DNA from: Moorena producens 3L
GTDB taxonomy: Bacteria > Cyanobacteriota > Cyanobacteriia > Cyanobacteriales > Coleofasciculaceae
Assembly: GCF_000211815.1 (NCBI RefSeq)
Contig: NZ_GL890825.1
Coordinates: 255,398-319,397, forward strand
DNA: 64,000 bases
Reading direction: 5' to 3'
This document shows, piece after piece, positions 17,381-26,651 of the stretch. Below the pieces are notes generated by a model. It was not told the origin of the DNA. It was given only the letters and a program-made list of their open reading frames with translations, and did no database searches. Positions within the stretch are counted from its first letter, which is position 1. Each line of letters starts with the position of its first letter. Made by a program: the position numbers and the translations under genes.

Positions 17381-17929
17381 GTAATAGCACCATAGCAATT
17401 GCTTTAGGTAATACCCTCAGGGTGATGACCGTGACTTCCGTGCTATAAGTTGGATAAACTAATAGCTCGTAACCATTCAGCGCTCAGCCCCTCAGCAGTC
17501 AGCTTTGGAAGGGTTAAGTTCTATTGCTCTGATCTGAATGTGAGCTTTTCCAGGCTTAGATACCTGTCTAATTGTCTCATTAAATAAAAAAATACACTAA
17601 AAAATACACCATTAAAACTTTTACGCAAAGATTATGAAGCATAATTAAAAACAGGGATAAATAATGAAGAAAATGTGAAGAAAATGTTAAATTAAGCTGA
17701 AGTGATGATCTGATCTTAAGTTGTGATCAAATGGCGCAGATCGACCTAGGCGTTTCCTGTCCATGGAATACTGTCAAGAAAAACGTTTTGAAACTTTCAT
17801 GAACTTATGGCTATGAGGCGGTGGATGAACCTTCCTGTAGTGGTATCAATTTAATTGTAGTTAAGAATATAATTTATATTTAATGAGTAAAGTATTGTAT
17901 TATACTGAAAGGTTGAGCTGATTTGTTAA
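17381..17929. other. Upstream region of the MscS gene
   Basis: It contains a single D-like end (CATTCAGCGCTCAGC near 17475) and a GAAGAAAATGTGAAGAAAATG direct repeat near 17665-17690. AT-rich sequence (17860-17915) probably holds the promoter, including TATACTGAAAGG ahead of the start. No gene was seen. Confidence 0.45.
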
Positions 17930-19507
17930 GTGAACAACATAATTATTATCTTGGCTGAAGTCAGCCTGGTCATCGTAGTTTTCTGTCTAGTCAACTGGCT
18001 GGTGAGTAGACTATTCAAGCAACTGATCAGGGTTGCTTGGTTCCAAAAGGTGAACAGCAATGCTAGAAACCTCCGCCGGAACCTCCAGGCGCTGATCGTT
18101 ATCTGTTGTATAGCGCTATGCCTTGTAATTGTTGGTGGCAACAGTTGGCTGATCTATCGGGGGAAAGACCTCAAGGAATACACACTCGGGTTAGTCAGTA
18201 ATATTCCCAAAGGATTCTGGATAACCCTTGGCACTGGGTTAGGCAAATGCATCTGCCTTCTGATGCTAGTTGCCTTCGCCATAAAACCCTTGCAGCGTTT
18301 GCTCAACTATGGCTGTGTTCGGGCAAAGAAACTAGAACAAATCACTGCTAGTGATGAAAGCATTGAGGATTTCTTTAGTTACTTAACCAAAATCCTCACC
18401 AGTGGACTCTGGCTGCTTTCCCTAATCTGGTGTAGCCAGTTTCTGAAAGTGCCAGAATCCACAGCTAAGTATCTGTACGTTCTTCTGAACATCTATCTGA
18501 TTATTGGAATCGGGTTGCTCATTCTGAGATCCATTGTGGTCATTATCGATAGCATAGACACCCTGACTGTTCAATACTCTAGCCCTGAGAATATCCTGCG
18601 ATTCTATAGCAATCTCAGGCATCTGATTCCTTTCTTTAAGCGGTGCCTAGAATATATAATCTATGTTAGCATTGCCACCCTGGTGGTTGAGCAGATAGAG
18701 ATAATTGCTAACTTAGCCACCTATGGATCGAAAGCTGTCAAAATTATCGGTATCATCTTCCTGAGTCGCGGCTTGATCGTGATCGCCAATTTGTTCCTCC
18801 AAGAAGCACTGCTGAGGTACCCGAAGCTGACTGATGTGCAGCGAAAGAAGCGGTTAACGATTATTCCCGTACTAGAGAGTTTACTGAAGTACTTGATTTA
18901 CTTTGGTTCGGGTATATTGATCCTCGATACCATAGAAATTGACGCCACCCCAATCCTAGCGGGTGCTGGCATTGTGGGGCTAGCAGTGGGTCTTGGGGCG
19001 CAGAATCTAATTAACGATATGGTTAGTGGATTCTTTATCCTCTTTGAAAACTACTACCTGGTAGGTGACTATATCCAGACAGGGGAAGCGGAGGGGATTG
19101 TGGAGGCGATTGAACTGAGAACCACCCGTATTCGACACGTCAATGGTCAAATGTATATTATTCGGAACGGGGATATTGGCTCAATTACCAACTACTCCAA
19201 GGATTATATCTATGCTGTAGTGGAAGTTGGCATAGAATATGATGCTGACCTCGATCAGGTGTACAGGGTGATTGAAAAGGTGGGACACCAGTTAAAAGAA
19301 AAGTATTCGGAGGTACTTGAACCGACCAAGGTGGATGGAATCGAGGACTTTGGGGATTTTGATCTGTCCATACGAACCATTACCAAAGTTAAACCAGGAA
19401 AGCACCACCAGATCAAGCTAGTGCTTCGTAAAATGATTAAGGATTTCTTTGACCAGGAGGGAATTGAATTAAACGCTCAGGATCCGGTGTTTATTTTGAA
19501 ACAATAG
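17930..19507 (+). CDS. MscS-family mechanosensitive channel
   Basis: This 525-aa membrane protein has five or six N-terminal hydrophobic helices. The MscS core comprises ILAGAGIVGLAVGLGAQNLI (pore helix with Gly/Ala spacing), NDMVSGFFILFENYYLVGDY and EGIVEAIELRTTRIRH. IRNGDIGSITNYSKD and a beta/alpha C-terminal vestibule with VEVGIEYDADLDQV complete it. It should open on membrane tension to release osmolytes. The long N-terminus places it with the larger MscS-like proteins rather than E. coli-sized MscS. The start is GTG 17930 directly before the first helix. Confidence 0.9.
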   Translation: MNNIIIILAEVSLVIVVFCLVNWLVSRLFKQLIRVAWFQKVNSNARNLRRNLQALIVICCIALCLVIVGGNSWLIYRGKDLKEYTLGLVSNIPKGFWITLGTGLGKCICLLMLVAFAIKPLQRLLNYGCVRAKKLEQITASDESIEDFFSYLTKILTSGLWLLSLIWCSQFLKVPESTAKYLYVLLNIYLIIGIGLLILRSIVVIIDSIDTLTVQYSSPENILRFYSNLRHLIPFFKRCLEYIIYVSIATLVVEQIEIIANLATYGSKAVKIIGIIFLSRGLIVIANLFLQEALLRYPKLTDVQRKKRLTIIPVLESLLKYLIYFGSGILILDTIEIDATPILAGAGIVGLAVGLGAQNLINDMVSGFFILFENYYLVGDYIQTGEAEGIVEAIELRTTRIRHVNGQMYIIRNGDIGSITNYSKDYIYAVVEVGIEYDADLDQVYRVIEKVGHQLKEKYSEVLEPTKVDGIEDFGDFDLSIRTITKVKPGKHHQIKLVLRKMIKDFFDQEGIELNAQDPVFILKQ

Positions 19508-20289
19508 GCTTGAAACAAGCTTAGCCTAGGCAATGGAGGTGAGATCGCACCAGTTGATTGGCCTTGGCCTTTGGGCCACGCTACGCGAATGGCCACGCTA
19601 CAGTATCGGGCGGTTGAAACTCCCACACTTTGAGGGGCGTTGCACTTTTAGAGAGATTATTGGTGGTGGGATGAAAGAGATAGAACAGTGGGAAGAAAGG
19701 TAAGTAAGCTGTAAAACATCTACATCAAGCATATTATATTGATCGCATCTACATATTGGTCGCATCTACATTTAATTGATTTATAAATTGAATCGGCAAG
19801 GGGAGAAGATTGTATAGTTTTTCCCGCTTATTCAAAAATAGACAAATTAAATAGGCGACAGCTTAGTAAGGTGGGTTAATAACGCACCTTACTCAAGGGA
19901 GTTCCTGGATAAGTCCTGATCAGTTGGAGTTCTCAGTAAATCCTATTTGATTTGTCGGATTTCTCAGGCTATATCCATTGTACCAACTGTCATGCCCCCT
20001 AGTTTAAGGACTTTTGTCAATCAACTAGGGGGCTCTCACCATTGGTCTCAGGGCTGAAGCAAATAAGCTATATATAGCGTGTAGCAGTTGAAGCGTTCGC
20101 TTAATTGCGGGACGCGCATCCATCCCATTCTGTTTCCTTTGAGTGTACCCTAAGCCGTGGCGCGTTTAAATTTTAGAATTCTGAAGCTAAAACCCAAGCC
20201 TAGGCTTAGATCGCTTTTCACGCACTAGATACTGAAGAGCAAACCTAATCTCAAACCCCTTTGAGCTTTTAACTAACTTTTAACTAACT
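19508..20289. repeat. Gap with repeat A, AATAACGCACC hairpin and a C-rich hairpin
   Basis: 19561-19605 holds a repeat A unit (CCTTGGCCTTTGGGCCACGC). 19868-19895 is a small hairpin (GTAAGGTG...CACCTTAC) of the AATAACGCACC family also seen near 22.26 and 56.63 kb. 19994-20033 is a hairpin with an 11-bp stem (GCCCCCTAGTT/AACTAGGGGGC) 257 bp upstream of nadD. No gene was seen. Confidence 0.7.
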
Positions 20290-20856
20290 ATGGTCAATAT
20301 AGCCCTGTTTGGTACCAGTGCAGATCCCCCAACTTGTGCTCATCAATCCATTCTCCAGTGGCTATCCCATCACTATGACCAAGTGGTGGTTTGGGCGTCA
20401 GATAATCCATTCAAGTCTCATCAGACTACCCTAGAACAACGTTCCCACATGCTCAAGTTACTGATTGAGGAGATTGACCCGTATCAAAATCCGATCCGTG
20501 TCAGCCCCGACTTGAGTAGCTCTAGAACCTTGGAAACCATAGCACTAGCTAAACAGCGCTGGGGATTACAGGCAAACATGACTCTGGTGATTGGTGCTGA
20601 TTTAGTCCGTCAGATGCCCCGTTGGTATCAAATTGAACAATTGTTAAAACAAGTACAGTTGCTGGTGATACCTCGTTCAGGATATGGAGTAGATCAGGCT
20701 AGTTTAGAAAAGTTGAAGCATCTAGGAGCACAATTAGCGATCGCTGATATTACGGTACCATCAGTTTCCTCTACAGCGTATCGTGAGAATGGTGATACAA
20801 AAGCACTGACTCCTCTGGTTAAGGACTATATCCATCAAGAGCAGTTGTACCAATGA
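20290..20856 (+). CDS. nadD: Nicotinate-nucleotide adenylyltransferase
   Basis: It adenylates nicotinate mononucleotide to deamido-NAD. The nucleotidyltransferase signature is ALFGTSADPPTCAHQS (residues 5-20), with HQ in place of the common GH of (T/H)xGH. The C-terminal SVSSTAYR corresponds to the ISST.(I)R motif, and LVIGADLVRQMPRWY matches the family's central segment. 188 aa is normal. The stop overlaps the ATG of the next gene (ATGA), so the two are translationally coupled. Confidence 0.92.
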   Translation: MVNIALFGTSADPPTCAHQSILQWLSHHYDQVVVWASDNPFKSHQTTLEQRSHMLKLLIEEIDPYQNPIRVSPDLSSSRTLETIALAKQRWGLQANMTLVIGADLVRQMPRWYQIEQLLKQVQLLVIPRSGYGVDQASLEKLKHLGAQLAIADITVPSVSSTAYRENGDTKALTPLVKDYIHQEQLYQ

Positions 20857-21701
20857 CCCAAAGCAGCACCAAACAGGTCAAACTACCAGCTCTAGCCAAC
20901 GTCCAGGTCGGGGTTGATCCTGTGATTTTTTCCCTCAATACCCAACAAAGCCGCCTTTTGGTACTCCAAGAGGAAGCCTTCCTCGGTAAATCGAGTTTAC
21001 CAGGAACCTTGGTGTCGGACGGAGAATCATTAGACAATGCTGGGGATTGGCCTTGGCCTTTCGGCCACGCTACGCGAATGGCCACGCTACGCGATTGGCC
21101 TTGGCCTTTCGGCCACGCTACGCGAATGGCCACGCTATGCGATCGGATTTGGGCAGAGAAAATTGGAGTTAACAACCTGAACCTAGAGCAACTGTACACT
21201 TTCGGAGAACTAGGTCGTTATCAACCAAAATTGGTTAGAGTCGAGGTTACCTATAACCACCACTATGCCATGGGTTACCTATCCGTCAGTTACTTTGCCC
21301 TAGTGGGACTAGAAGAAGCTAAATTCAACACAGATCATGTCAGTGGTATTACCTGGTATTCCATCGAGCATGTGCCGCAGCTCGCCTTTGAGCATAATCC
21401 AATTTTGGACTATGGTTATCGGCATTTGCGCAACAAATTGGCAGACAATCCTGTCGCCTTTGACCTGTTCCGAGATGTATTTACCCTCAATAATATCTAT
21501 ACTATTTATCAACTGTACACCACAGTTTTTTTTGAAAACGTCTCGGATTATTACAATTTTAGCCCTCGTCTTTTAAAGCTATTATTCCTGGCGGATACTA
21601 GTTTAAGAGTATCTCATGGAGCAGGTCGTCCCTGAAATTTGTACCGCTTTGATGCGGAGGCATATGGTCGTTTAAAGGATAAACCGTTGGTATTTATGTA
21701 G
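20853..21701 (+). pseudogene. NrtR-like Nudix regulator with repeat insertion and in-frame TGA
   Basis: The reading frame from ATG 20853 encodes a Nudix-fold protein with a C-terminal winged-helix-like tail, the layout of NrtR regulators that sense ADP-ribose and control NAD genes. The Nudix box is degenerate (LPGTLVSDGESLDNA...DRIWAEKIGV, lacking the catalytic Glu pair), as expected for sensor-type members. Two tandem 48-bp units of repeat A (21045-21140) insert 32 residues, DWPWPFGHATRMATL(R/C) twice, exactly inside that box. The frame stops at TGA 21633-21635 after HGAGRP. It then continues in frame for 21 more codons (NLYRFDAEAYGRL...) to TAG 21699-21701, the sequence expected for the family's conserved Arg-Leu-Tyr-Arg-Phe end. 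Function is doubtful; it is coupled to nadD by a 4-bp overlap. Confidence 0.75.
21045..21140 (+). repeat. Repeat A, two tandem 48-bp copies inside a gene
   Basis: Each unit contains GGCCTTTCGGCCACGCTACG and GAATGGCCACGCTACGCG-type arms. The two copies differ by one base (CTACGC/CTATGC) and are 48 bp long, so the host frame is kept. Confidence 0.95.
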
Positions 21702-21723
21702 CAATGAAAAAACATCTGTAATT

Positions 21724-22089
21724 GTGGTTCAGAAAATCCTATTTATTGAGGATGACGATTTCAATCGAGAAGTTATCACTGAATACCTTCAGTTGCAAGG
21801 GTATGACGTTTGCGCTTTACCCCATGGGTTAACCATTAAACGAGACCTCGCCGACTTTCAACCTGACTTGATTCTGCTGGATCTCAAATTACCAGAAGTT
21901 GATGGCTTTACCTTGATCGAAAAACTCAAGAAATCCCAATGGGCAACAATCCCTATAGTTATCCTTTCTGCCTACTCCTTCCCAGCAGACAAAAAGCGAG
22001 CTCTCAGACTAGGAGCTCGTCGTTATCTAGTCAAACCAGCGCTTCTCAGAGAAATAGAACAAGCCATAGAGGAAGAAATAACCAATTGA
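21724..22089 (+). CDS. Single-domain response regulator (CheY-like)
   Basis: This 121-aa receiver domain has the acidic pocket FIEDDD (residues 7-12), phospho-acceptor Asp in LILLDLKLPEVDG, Thr/Ser in IVILSAYS and Lys in YLVKPA. There is no output domain, so it would act by protein-protein contact or in a phosphorelay. The GTG start at 21724 is the only plausible one. No cognate kinase is adjacent. Confidence 0.85.
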   Translation: MVQKILFIEDDDFNREVITEYLQLQGYDVCALPHGLTIKRDLADFQPDLILLDLKLPEVDGFTLIEKLKKSQWATIPIVILSAYSFPADKKRALRLGARRYLVKPALLREIEQAIEEEITN

Positions 22090-22204
22090 TATCCAGTCCG
22101 CTTTTTTTGTCATTTGTCTTGAGAGCCACAAGGCTGAGCCGCCTGCAAAACACTCTTGTGGTATACAATACCGATGGTACCGGAGATGATATGAGTTTGA
22201 AGTC

Positions 22205-22311
22205 TTAGGCAGGACTTACGCAAAACTCGGCCACAAAGGTGCTTCCACAAAAGCGCTTGGTTAGTTAATAACGCACCCTACAGATAGGGTTGTTGCGTAA
22301 GTCCTGTTAGG
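22205..22311. mobile_element. MITE with 14-bp terminal inverted repeats and TTAGG duplication
   Basis: CAGGACTTACGCAA (22210-22223) and TTGCGTAAGTCCTG (22293-22306) are perfect 14-bp inverted repeats. They bound a 97-bp non-coding unit and are flanked on both sides by TTAGG (22205-22209, 22307-22311). This is the expected structure of a miniature transposable element with a 5-bp target duplication. The parent transposase is not in the window. Confidence 0.75.
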
Positions 22312-22933
22312 GAAATCATTGACCCCTTTGGGGAATTCAAAATTCAAAATTAAAAATTAAAAATCTAGAAGCGATGCAGCGCGGTCTTGGGGAGGCAGCG
22401 CGGTCTTGGGGAGGCAGCGCGGTCTTGGGGGTTTCCCCCACTCGCTATTGCCGTGGTCTCCCCCGGAGACGAAACCTGATTACGTTGAGCCTTTATGGTT
22501 GGTAGGTTATGCAAAAAAGGGTTAAAACTTGAGGCGCGACCCCGTAATTTAATTCTTCAAGCGGAAAGCGCGCCTCCATTGATTAAGGCGAGCCTGTCTT
22601 ACGGTAACTATCGCCAAAGGCGACGCTTGGCCGTAGGCCACGCCAAAGGCGAACGCGAACAAACCACTCGCTATTGCCGTGGTTTCCCCCACTCGCTATT
22701 GCATCAAGACATTGAACAAATTTTGAATTAATTAATTCCGGGTACAAGCCCCCCGGGGAATTAAAAATTAAAAATTAAAAATTAAAAATCTAGAATTGTC
22801 CGAATCATTTTGAATTAATAATTTTGAACTTTGAATTGGAGCGTTCGCGCAGCGTGACCTACGGTCAAGCGACTTGACATTTATTGTCCATCAGTCATGG
22901 AATTAGTTTTTTTTGATTCTGCTGTAAGATAAA
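22312..22933. repeat. Repeat B cluster with AAATTAAAAATT units
   Basis: 22370-22462 carries a repeat B unit in which GCAGCGCGGTCTTGGGGAG is tandemly triplicated. 22530-22565 is a repeat C relic; 22610-22660 and 22830-22875 are repeat A/TTCGCCTTTGGCG-type units. 22665-22712 is another repeat B end. ATTAAAAATTAAAAATT stutters occur at 22340 and 22760. No gene was seen. Confidence 0.8.
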
Positions 22934-23086
22934 TTACTCAAGGATTTGGCTCAGGTTCTCTATAGACCGTCCCATCTTAGCAATTTTTTATTCTGTCTGA
23001 GACAGTCCGAGAACTGCATTTTGAAGTTGGTTAGCTAGACTTTGAATCTCTTCTCGATAACGGTTTTATAGTTCTTCCACGTTCAT
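22934..23086 (-). pseudogene. Degenerate 50-codon gene with two in-frame TAA codons
   Basis: From ATG 23086 to TAA 22934 one frame reads MNVEEL*NRYREEIQSLANQ, then LQNAVLGLSQTE*KIAKMGR and SIENLSQILE. Heptad-like spacing of Leu/Ile with charged residues indicates a small coiled-coil protein. The two internal TAA codons sit where Lys, Gln or Glu would fit, so this is best read as a recently inactivated small gene. The family is unknown. Confidence 0.4.
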
Positions 23087-23312
23087 GATTTATTAATGAT
23101 AACTTAATCTACACTATCAAGGATTAGGTTTGCGTTAGGGTTTACGTTCGAGTTTACGTTTATGTTTACTTTCGTTGCCACCTGATTATTATTTATTAGT
23201 TTAAAACATCTAAACAACGGTAAAAAAAATAAAAAAAATCGACATTTATACCCCTAAATACTTATCAATATTAGCAGAAATGTTGAATGATAGTTAAAAA
23301 ACTAGACAAATA

Positions 23313-23337
23313 GCCTCTAATTTGATAAAATAGAGGC
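23313..23337. other. Short hairpin before the transposase gene
   Basis: GCCTCTA (23313-23319) pairs with TAGAGGC (23331-23337), 29 bp before the transposase ATG. It may be the end structure of the IS or a hairpin limiting read-through; neither can be decided from the sequence. Confidence 0.4.
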
Positions 23338-23365
23338 CAAATAAAAATATAATAATGTTGCTTAA

Positions 23366-24434
23366 ATGATATCAAATTTTCCACAAATCATCAAAAAACA
23401 CCTAGGAAAACTACCTACTGATGATTATCCAGTCCTCAATACTTTCCTGTCTTGATGCAGTCGCTCATGGGGGAAACCCCCAAGACCGCGCTGCATCGCT
23501 ATTTGTATCAACCTGGTTAGAATTTGTATTAGACCAAAGTCAAACTAGTATGAGGAGTTTATTTAAGCGTTTGAATGTACGTGGCATAGATGTAGACATA
23601 TCGACTTTCTCTAAGGCGAGCAAAGTGAGAAATCCAATGTTGTTTTATAATTTGTTAATTCAATTAAGAAAAGCTCTACATAAAAGCCCAAAAGTAGGGA
23701 AGAATAAATTAGCATTATTTCCGATTGATTCGACCATAGTAACATTAACAAGCAAGCTTTTATGGAGCCAAGGCTTTAATCAAGTAAAATTATTCAGTGG
23801 CTTAAATTTATTAACAGCAGAGCCAGGAGGAATAATGATTCATTTTGGTCAAGGTCATGATAGTAAATATGGGGATAACACAATAGAATCAACTCCAGAA
23901 AACGGAGTTGGCGTAATGGATAGAGGATTTGCGAGCTTGGAGAGGATAAAAAATCTAAAGACCAAATATAATCGTTATTTTGTATTAAGAATTAATCAGA
24001 ACTTTCAGCTAGAAATGTTATCAAATGGGCAGGTTCTAATCGGAACCGGAAAAGATCAAATAGAAGCTAGAGTAGTCAACTTTTGTGACCTCGAAACTAA
24101 AACTGAATTTAGACTAGTGACTAACCTACCAGAAACAGGTGAATCAGAAATAAGTAATGAAGATATTGGAGATTTTTATCGTTGGCGCTGGCAAATAGAG
24201 TTATTCTGGAAATTTTTGAAGATGCATCTAAAACTCGACAGATTAATCACAAAAAATATCAATGGAATTGAGATACAAATATATAGCTGTCTAATTGGTT
24301 ATGTTTTATTACAATTAGTGGTGATTCCAAAATGTTTCGGTAAAAAAACATTAGATAAACTACGATATTTACAAGCTTTTATGTGTGAAAATATTAGCTA
24401 TGTACATTGGTTTGATAAGATGGTGTTCTCGTGA
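23366..24434 (+). pseudogene. IS4-type DDE transposase, frame-shifted by a repeat B insertion
   Basis: The catalytic part is intact in the second frame: first Asp in FPIDSTIVTL, second Asp in GVMDRGFASL, and the Y-(2)-R-(3)-E-(6)-K signature as YRWRWQIELFWKFLK. The true N-terminus starts at ATG 23366 in another frame (MISNFPQIIKKHLG... PVLNTFL) and hits TGA at 23453. The frames are separated by a 52-bp repeat B copy (23450-23501). Removing it would join PVLNTFL to FVSTWLEFVLD in one frame. A shorter frame from 23421 reads through the repeat and encodes the repeat-derived peptide LDAVAHGGNPQDRAAS. Confidence 0.85.
23450..23501. repeat. Repeat B copy inside the transposase gene
   Basis: The copy reads GATGCAGTCGCTCATGGGGG, AAACCCCCAAGACCGCGC, TGCATCGCT. 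In reverse orientation it matches the units at 4.5, 22.4 and 49.8 kb. Its length, 52 bp, is 1 modulo 3 and explains the frame change. Confidence 0.85.
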
Positions 24435-24505
24435 ACCTATCTGGCGTGTTATAGGTGTAGTGTATCTAATTTTAGGTACATAACTCTTGGAATTCAACAT
24501 TTATG

Positions 24506-24545
24506 CAATATTAGTAATTTATGATATCATAAATTACTAATATTG
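24506..24545. repeat. Perfect 40-bp palindrome
   Basis: CAATATTAGTAATTTATGAT (24506-24525) is followed directly by its reverse complement (24526-24545) with no loop. It lies 72 bp past the transposase stop. An IS-end, terminator or extruding palindrome are all possible. Confidence 0.85.
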
Positions 24546-24767
24546 ATAGCAAGTTTTTTAGTTGATTTGCCAATAAGTTTATCAACTAATTAAGAAGTAA
24601 AAATATCAACAAAAAATGCTAATTATAAGCAAGTTTTTGGTTTGATAAAAAAACCGGATTGGTCAAGACGATATAAACTGTATATTTTGTCATTTAATTA
24701 CTAACCAAACCCAGATTACTAAAGATTGTGTGAAGTAGATGGCCTAAACTATAAAAAACAATCAAAA

Positions 24768-26651
24768 ATGATGAAGATTGCGATCGCTCAACTCAACCCC
24801 ACCATTGGTGATATTACAGGCAACGCTCAACGGATTCTTGAAGTAGCCAACACTGCTGCGAGTCAGGATGTGCGTCTGTTGCTGACACCAGAATTATCCT
24901 TGTGTGGCTATCCACCACGAGATTTGCTGCTCAATCCCAAGTTTCGAGAGTCGATGACTACACAAGTGCAACAACTAGCTCAGCAGCTACCATTGTCTCT
25001 AGCTGTTTTGGTGGGGACAGTAACACCGAATACCAAAGCAGAGCTTGCTGGTGGCAAACCTTTATATAACAGCATTGCTCTACTAGAGGGGGGAAAAGTA
25101 CGGCAGATTTTTCACAAGCGACTCTTGCCCACCTATGATGTTTTCGATGAAAACCGCTACTTTGAACCAGGACGGGAGAGTAATTCCTTCACCATTGATC
25201 ACCAGCCATCAGCAATCACAACTCAGAATGCCCACTCTCCAATTAAAATCGGTGTTACCATTTGCGAAGACTTGTGGAACGATGAAGAGTTTTGGGGCAA
25301 ACGCAGCTATCAAGTCAATCCGATCACAGACTTAGTTCAACAGGGTGTAGACCTAGTGGTAAACTTGTCCGCCTCACCCTATAGCGCGGGTAAACAGAAA
25401 ACTCGGGAAGCAATGTTGCGCCATAGCGCTAGCCGTTACCATACACCTATCCTCTACGCCAATCAGCTAGGAGGCAATGATGACCTGATATTTGATGGGT
25501 GTAGTGTAGCATTTAATCAGGCTGGTGAGATGGTATGTCGCGCCCGTGCCTTTGAAACAGACTTAGTCATTTTGGAATATGACCGAGAAACACACGATCT
25601 GGTCACCCCACCAGAAACAACTATAGAGTCTCCACCATCGGCAGCAATAGCACCAGCCCCAGCCAGCCTAGACGAAGAAATTTGGTCAGCCTTAGTCCTA
25701 GGAGTCCGAGATTACACCCGTAAGTGTGGTTTTAAAAAAGTAGTAATTGGTTTGAGTGGTGGGATTGATTCTGCTCTTGTAGCTGCTATTGCCACCGCCG
25801 CCTTAGGACCAGAGAATGTCTTGGGGATTCTCATGCCTTCTCCCTACAGTTCTGACCACTCCGTCAAAGATGCTCTCTCTTTAGCACAAAACCTAGGTAT
25901 TAAGACTCACACCCTAGCCATTGGTTCCTTGATGGAAGGGTTTGACCAAACCTTAACCTCTCTATTTGCTGGGACAGAGTTCGGTGTGGCTGAAGAGAAT
26001 ATTCAATCCCGAATTCGGGGCACCTTACTGATGGCGATCGCTAATAAATTTGGCTATCTCCTGCTTTCTACTGGCAACAAGTCAGAGATGGCAGTGGGTT
26101 ACTGTACCCTCTATGGTGATATGAATGGTGGATTAGCTGTAATTGCCGATGTTCCCAAAACCCGGGTCTACTCCCTATGTCGGTGGCTAAATTCTAGGGC
26201 AGAGGAGTCCCAGGTTAATCAGAAGTTGCAGGTTAGTACGCTCAATCTTGAACCTTCAGACTCCTCTTCTAAGCTTCAAGCTGATCAGCGTCAACCTGCT
26301 AACCTAACTGACTCGAACGCCAAAGGCGAACAACCTTTAAGCCAAACAGAAATTATTCCTGCTAATATTCTAATCAAGCCCCCCAGCGCTGAATTAAAAC
26401 CTGGTCAAGTAGACCAAGATTCCTTGCCATCTTACGATATCCTAGATGATATTCTCGAGCGACTGATCCAGCAGCACCAAGCCCCGGAGCAAATTATTGA
26501 TGCAGGTCATCAGCCCGAAGTGGTTCACAAAATCATCCGACTAGTCGCTCGTGTTGAATTTAAGCGCCGACAAGCCCCGCCAGGCTTAAAGGTTACTGAC
26601 CGCGCCTTTGGTACTGGCTGGCGGATGCCAATTGCTAGTCGTTGGCTATAG
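24768..26651 (+). CDS. nadE: Glutamine-dependent NAD+ synthase
   Basis: It makes NAD from deamido-NAD with glutamine-derived ammonia. The N-terminal nitrilase-type glutaminase has Glu in LLTPELSLCGYPPRD, Lys in KRLLPTYDVFDE and Cys in TICEDLWND. The C-terminal synthetase has the ATP-pyrophosphatase loop GLSGGIDSAL and LLSTGNKSEMAVGYCTLYGD. The ATG pair at 24768/24771 fits the family start; the frame is open 14 codons upstream. About 50 extra residues (nt 26198-26348) interrupt the conserved junction between LCRWLNSR and EIIPANIL. They include a DSNAKGEQP peptide from a repeat unit. The insertion is in frame, so the enzyme may still work. Confidence 0.93.
   Translation: MMKIAIAQLNPTIGDITGNAQRILEVANTAASQDVRLLLTPELSLCGYPPRDLLLNPKFRESMTTQVQQLAQQLPLSLAVLVGTVTPNTKAELAGGKPLYNSIALLEGGKVRQIFHKRLLPTYDVFDENRYFEPGRESNSFTIDHQPSAITTQNAHSPIKIGVTICEDLWNDEEFWGKRSYQVNPITDLVQQGVDLVVNLSASPYSAGKQKTREAMLRHSASRYHTPILYANQLGGNDDLIFDGCSVAFNQAGEMVCRARAFETDLVILEYDRETHDLVTPPETTIESPPSAAIAPAPASLDEEIWSALVLGVRDYTRKCGFKKVVIGLSGGIDSALVAAIATAALGPENVLGILMPSPYSSDHSVKDALSLAQNLGIKTHTLAIGSLMEGFDQTLTSLFAGTEFGVAEENIQSRIRGTLLMAIANKFGYLLLSTGNKSEMAVGYCTLYGDMNGGLAVIADVPKTRVYSLCRWLNSRAEESQVNQKLQVSTLNLEPSDSSSKLQADQRQPANLTDSNAKGEQPLSQTEIIPANILIKPPSAELKPGQVDQDSLPSYDILDDILERLIQQHQAPEQIIDAGHQPEVVHKIIRLVARVEFKRRQAPPGLKVTDRAFGTGWRMPIASRWL

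Noticed and set aside
17168..17398. Two overlapping minus-strand frames of 72-76 codons encoding an ESGIGNR repeat
   Set aside because: They are translations of the ATTCCCG heptamer array; all frames give the same periodic peptide.
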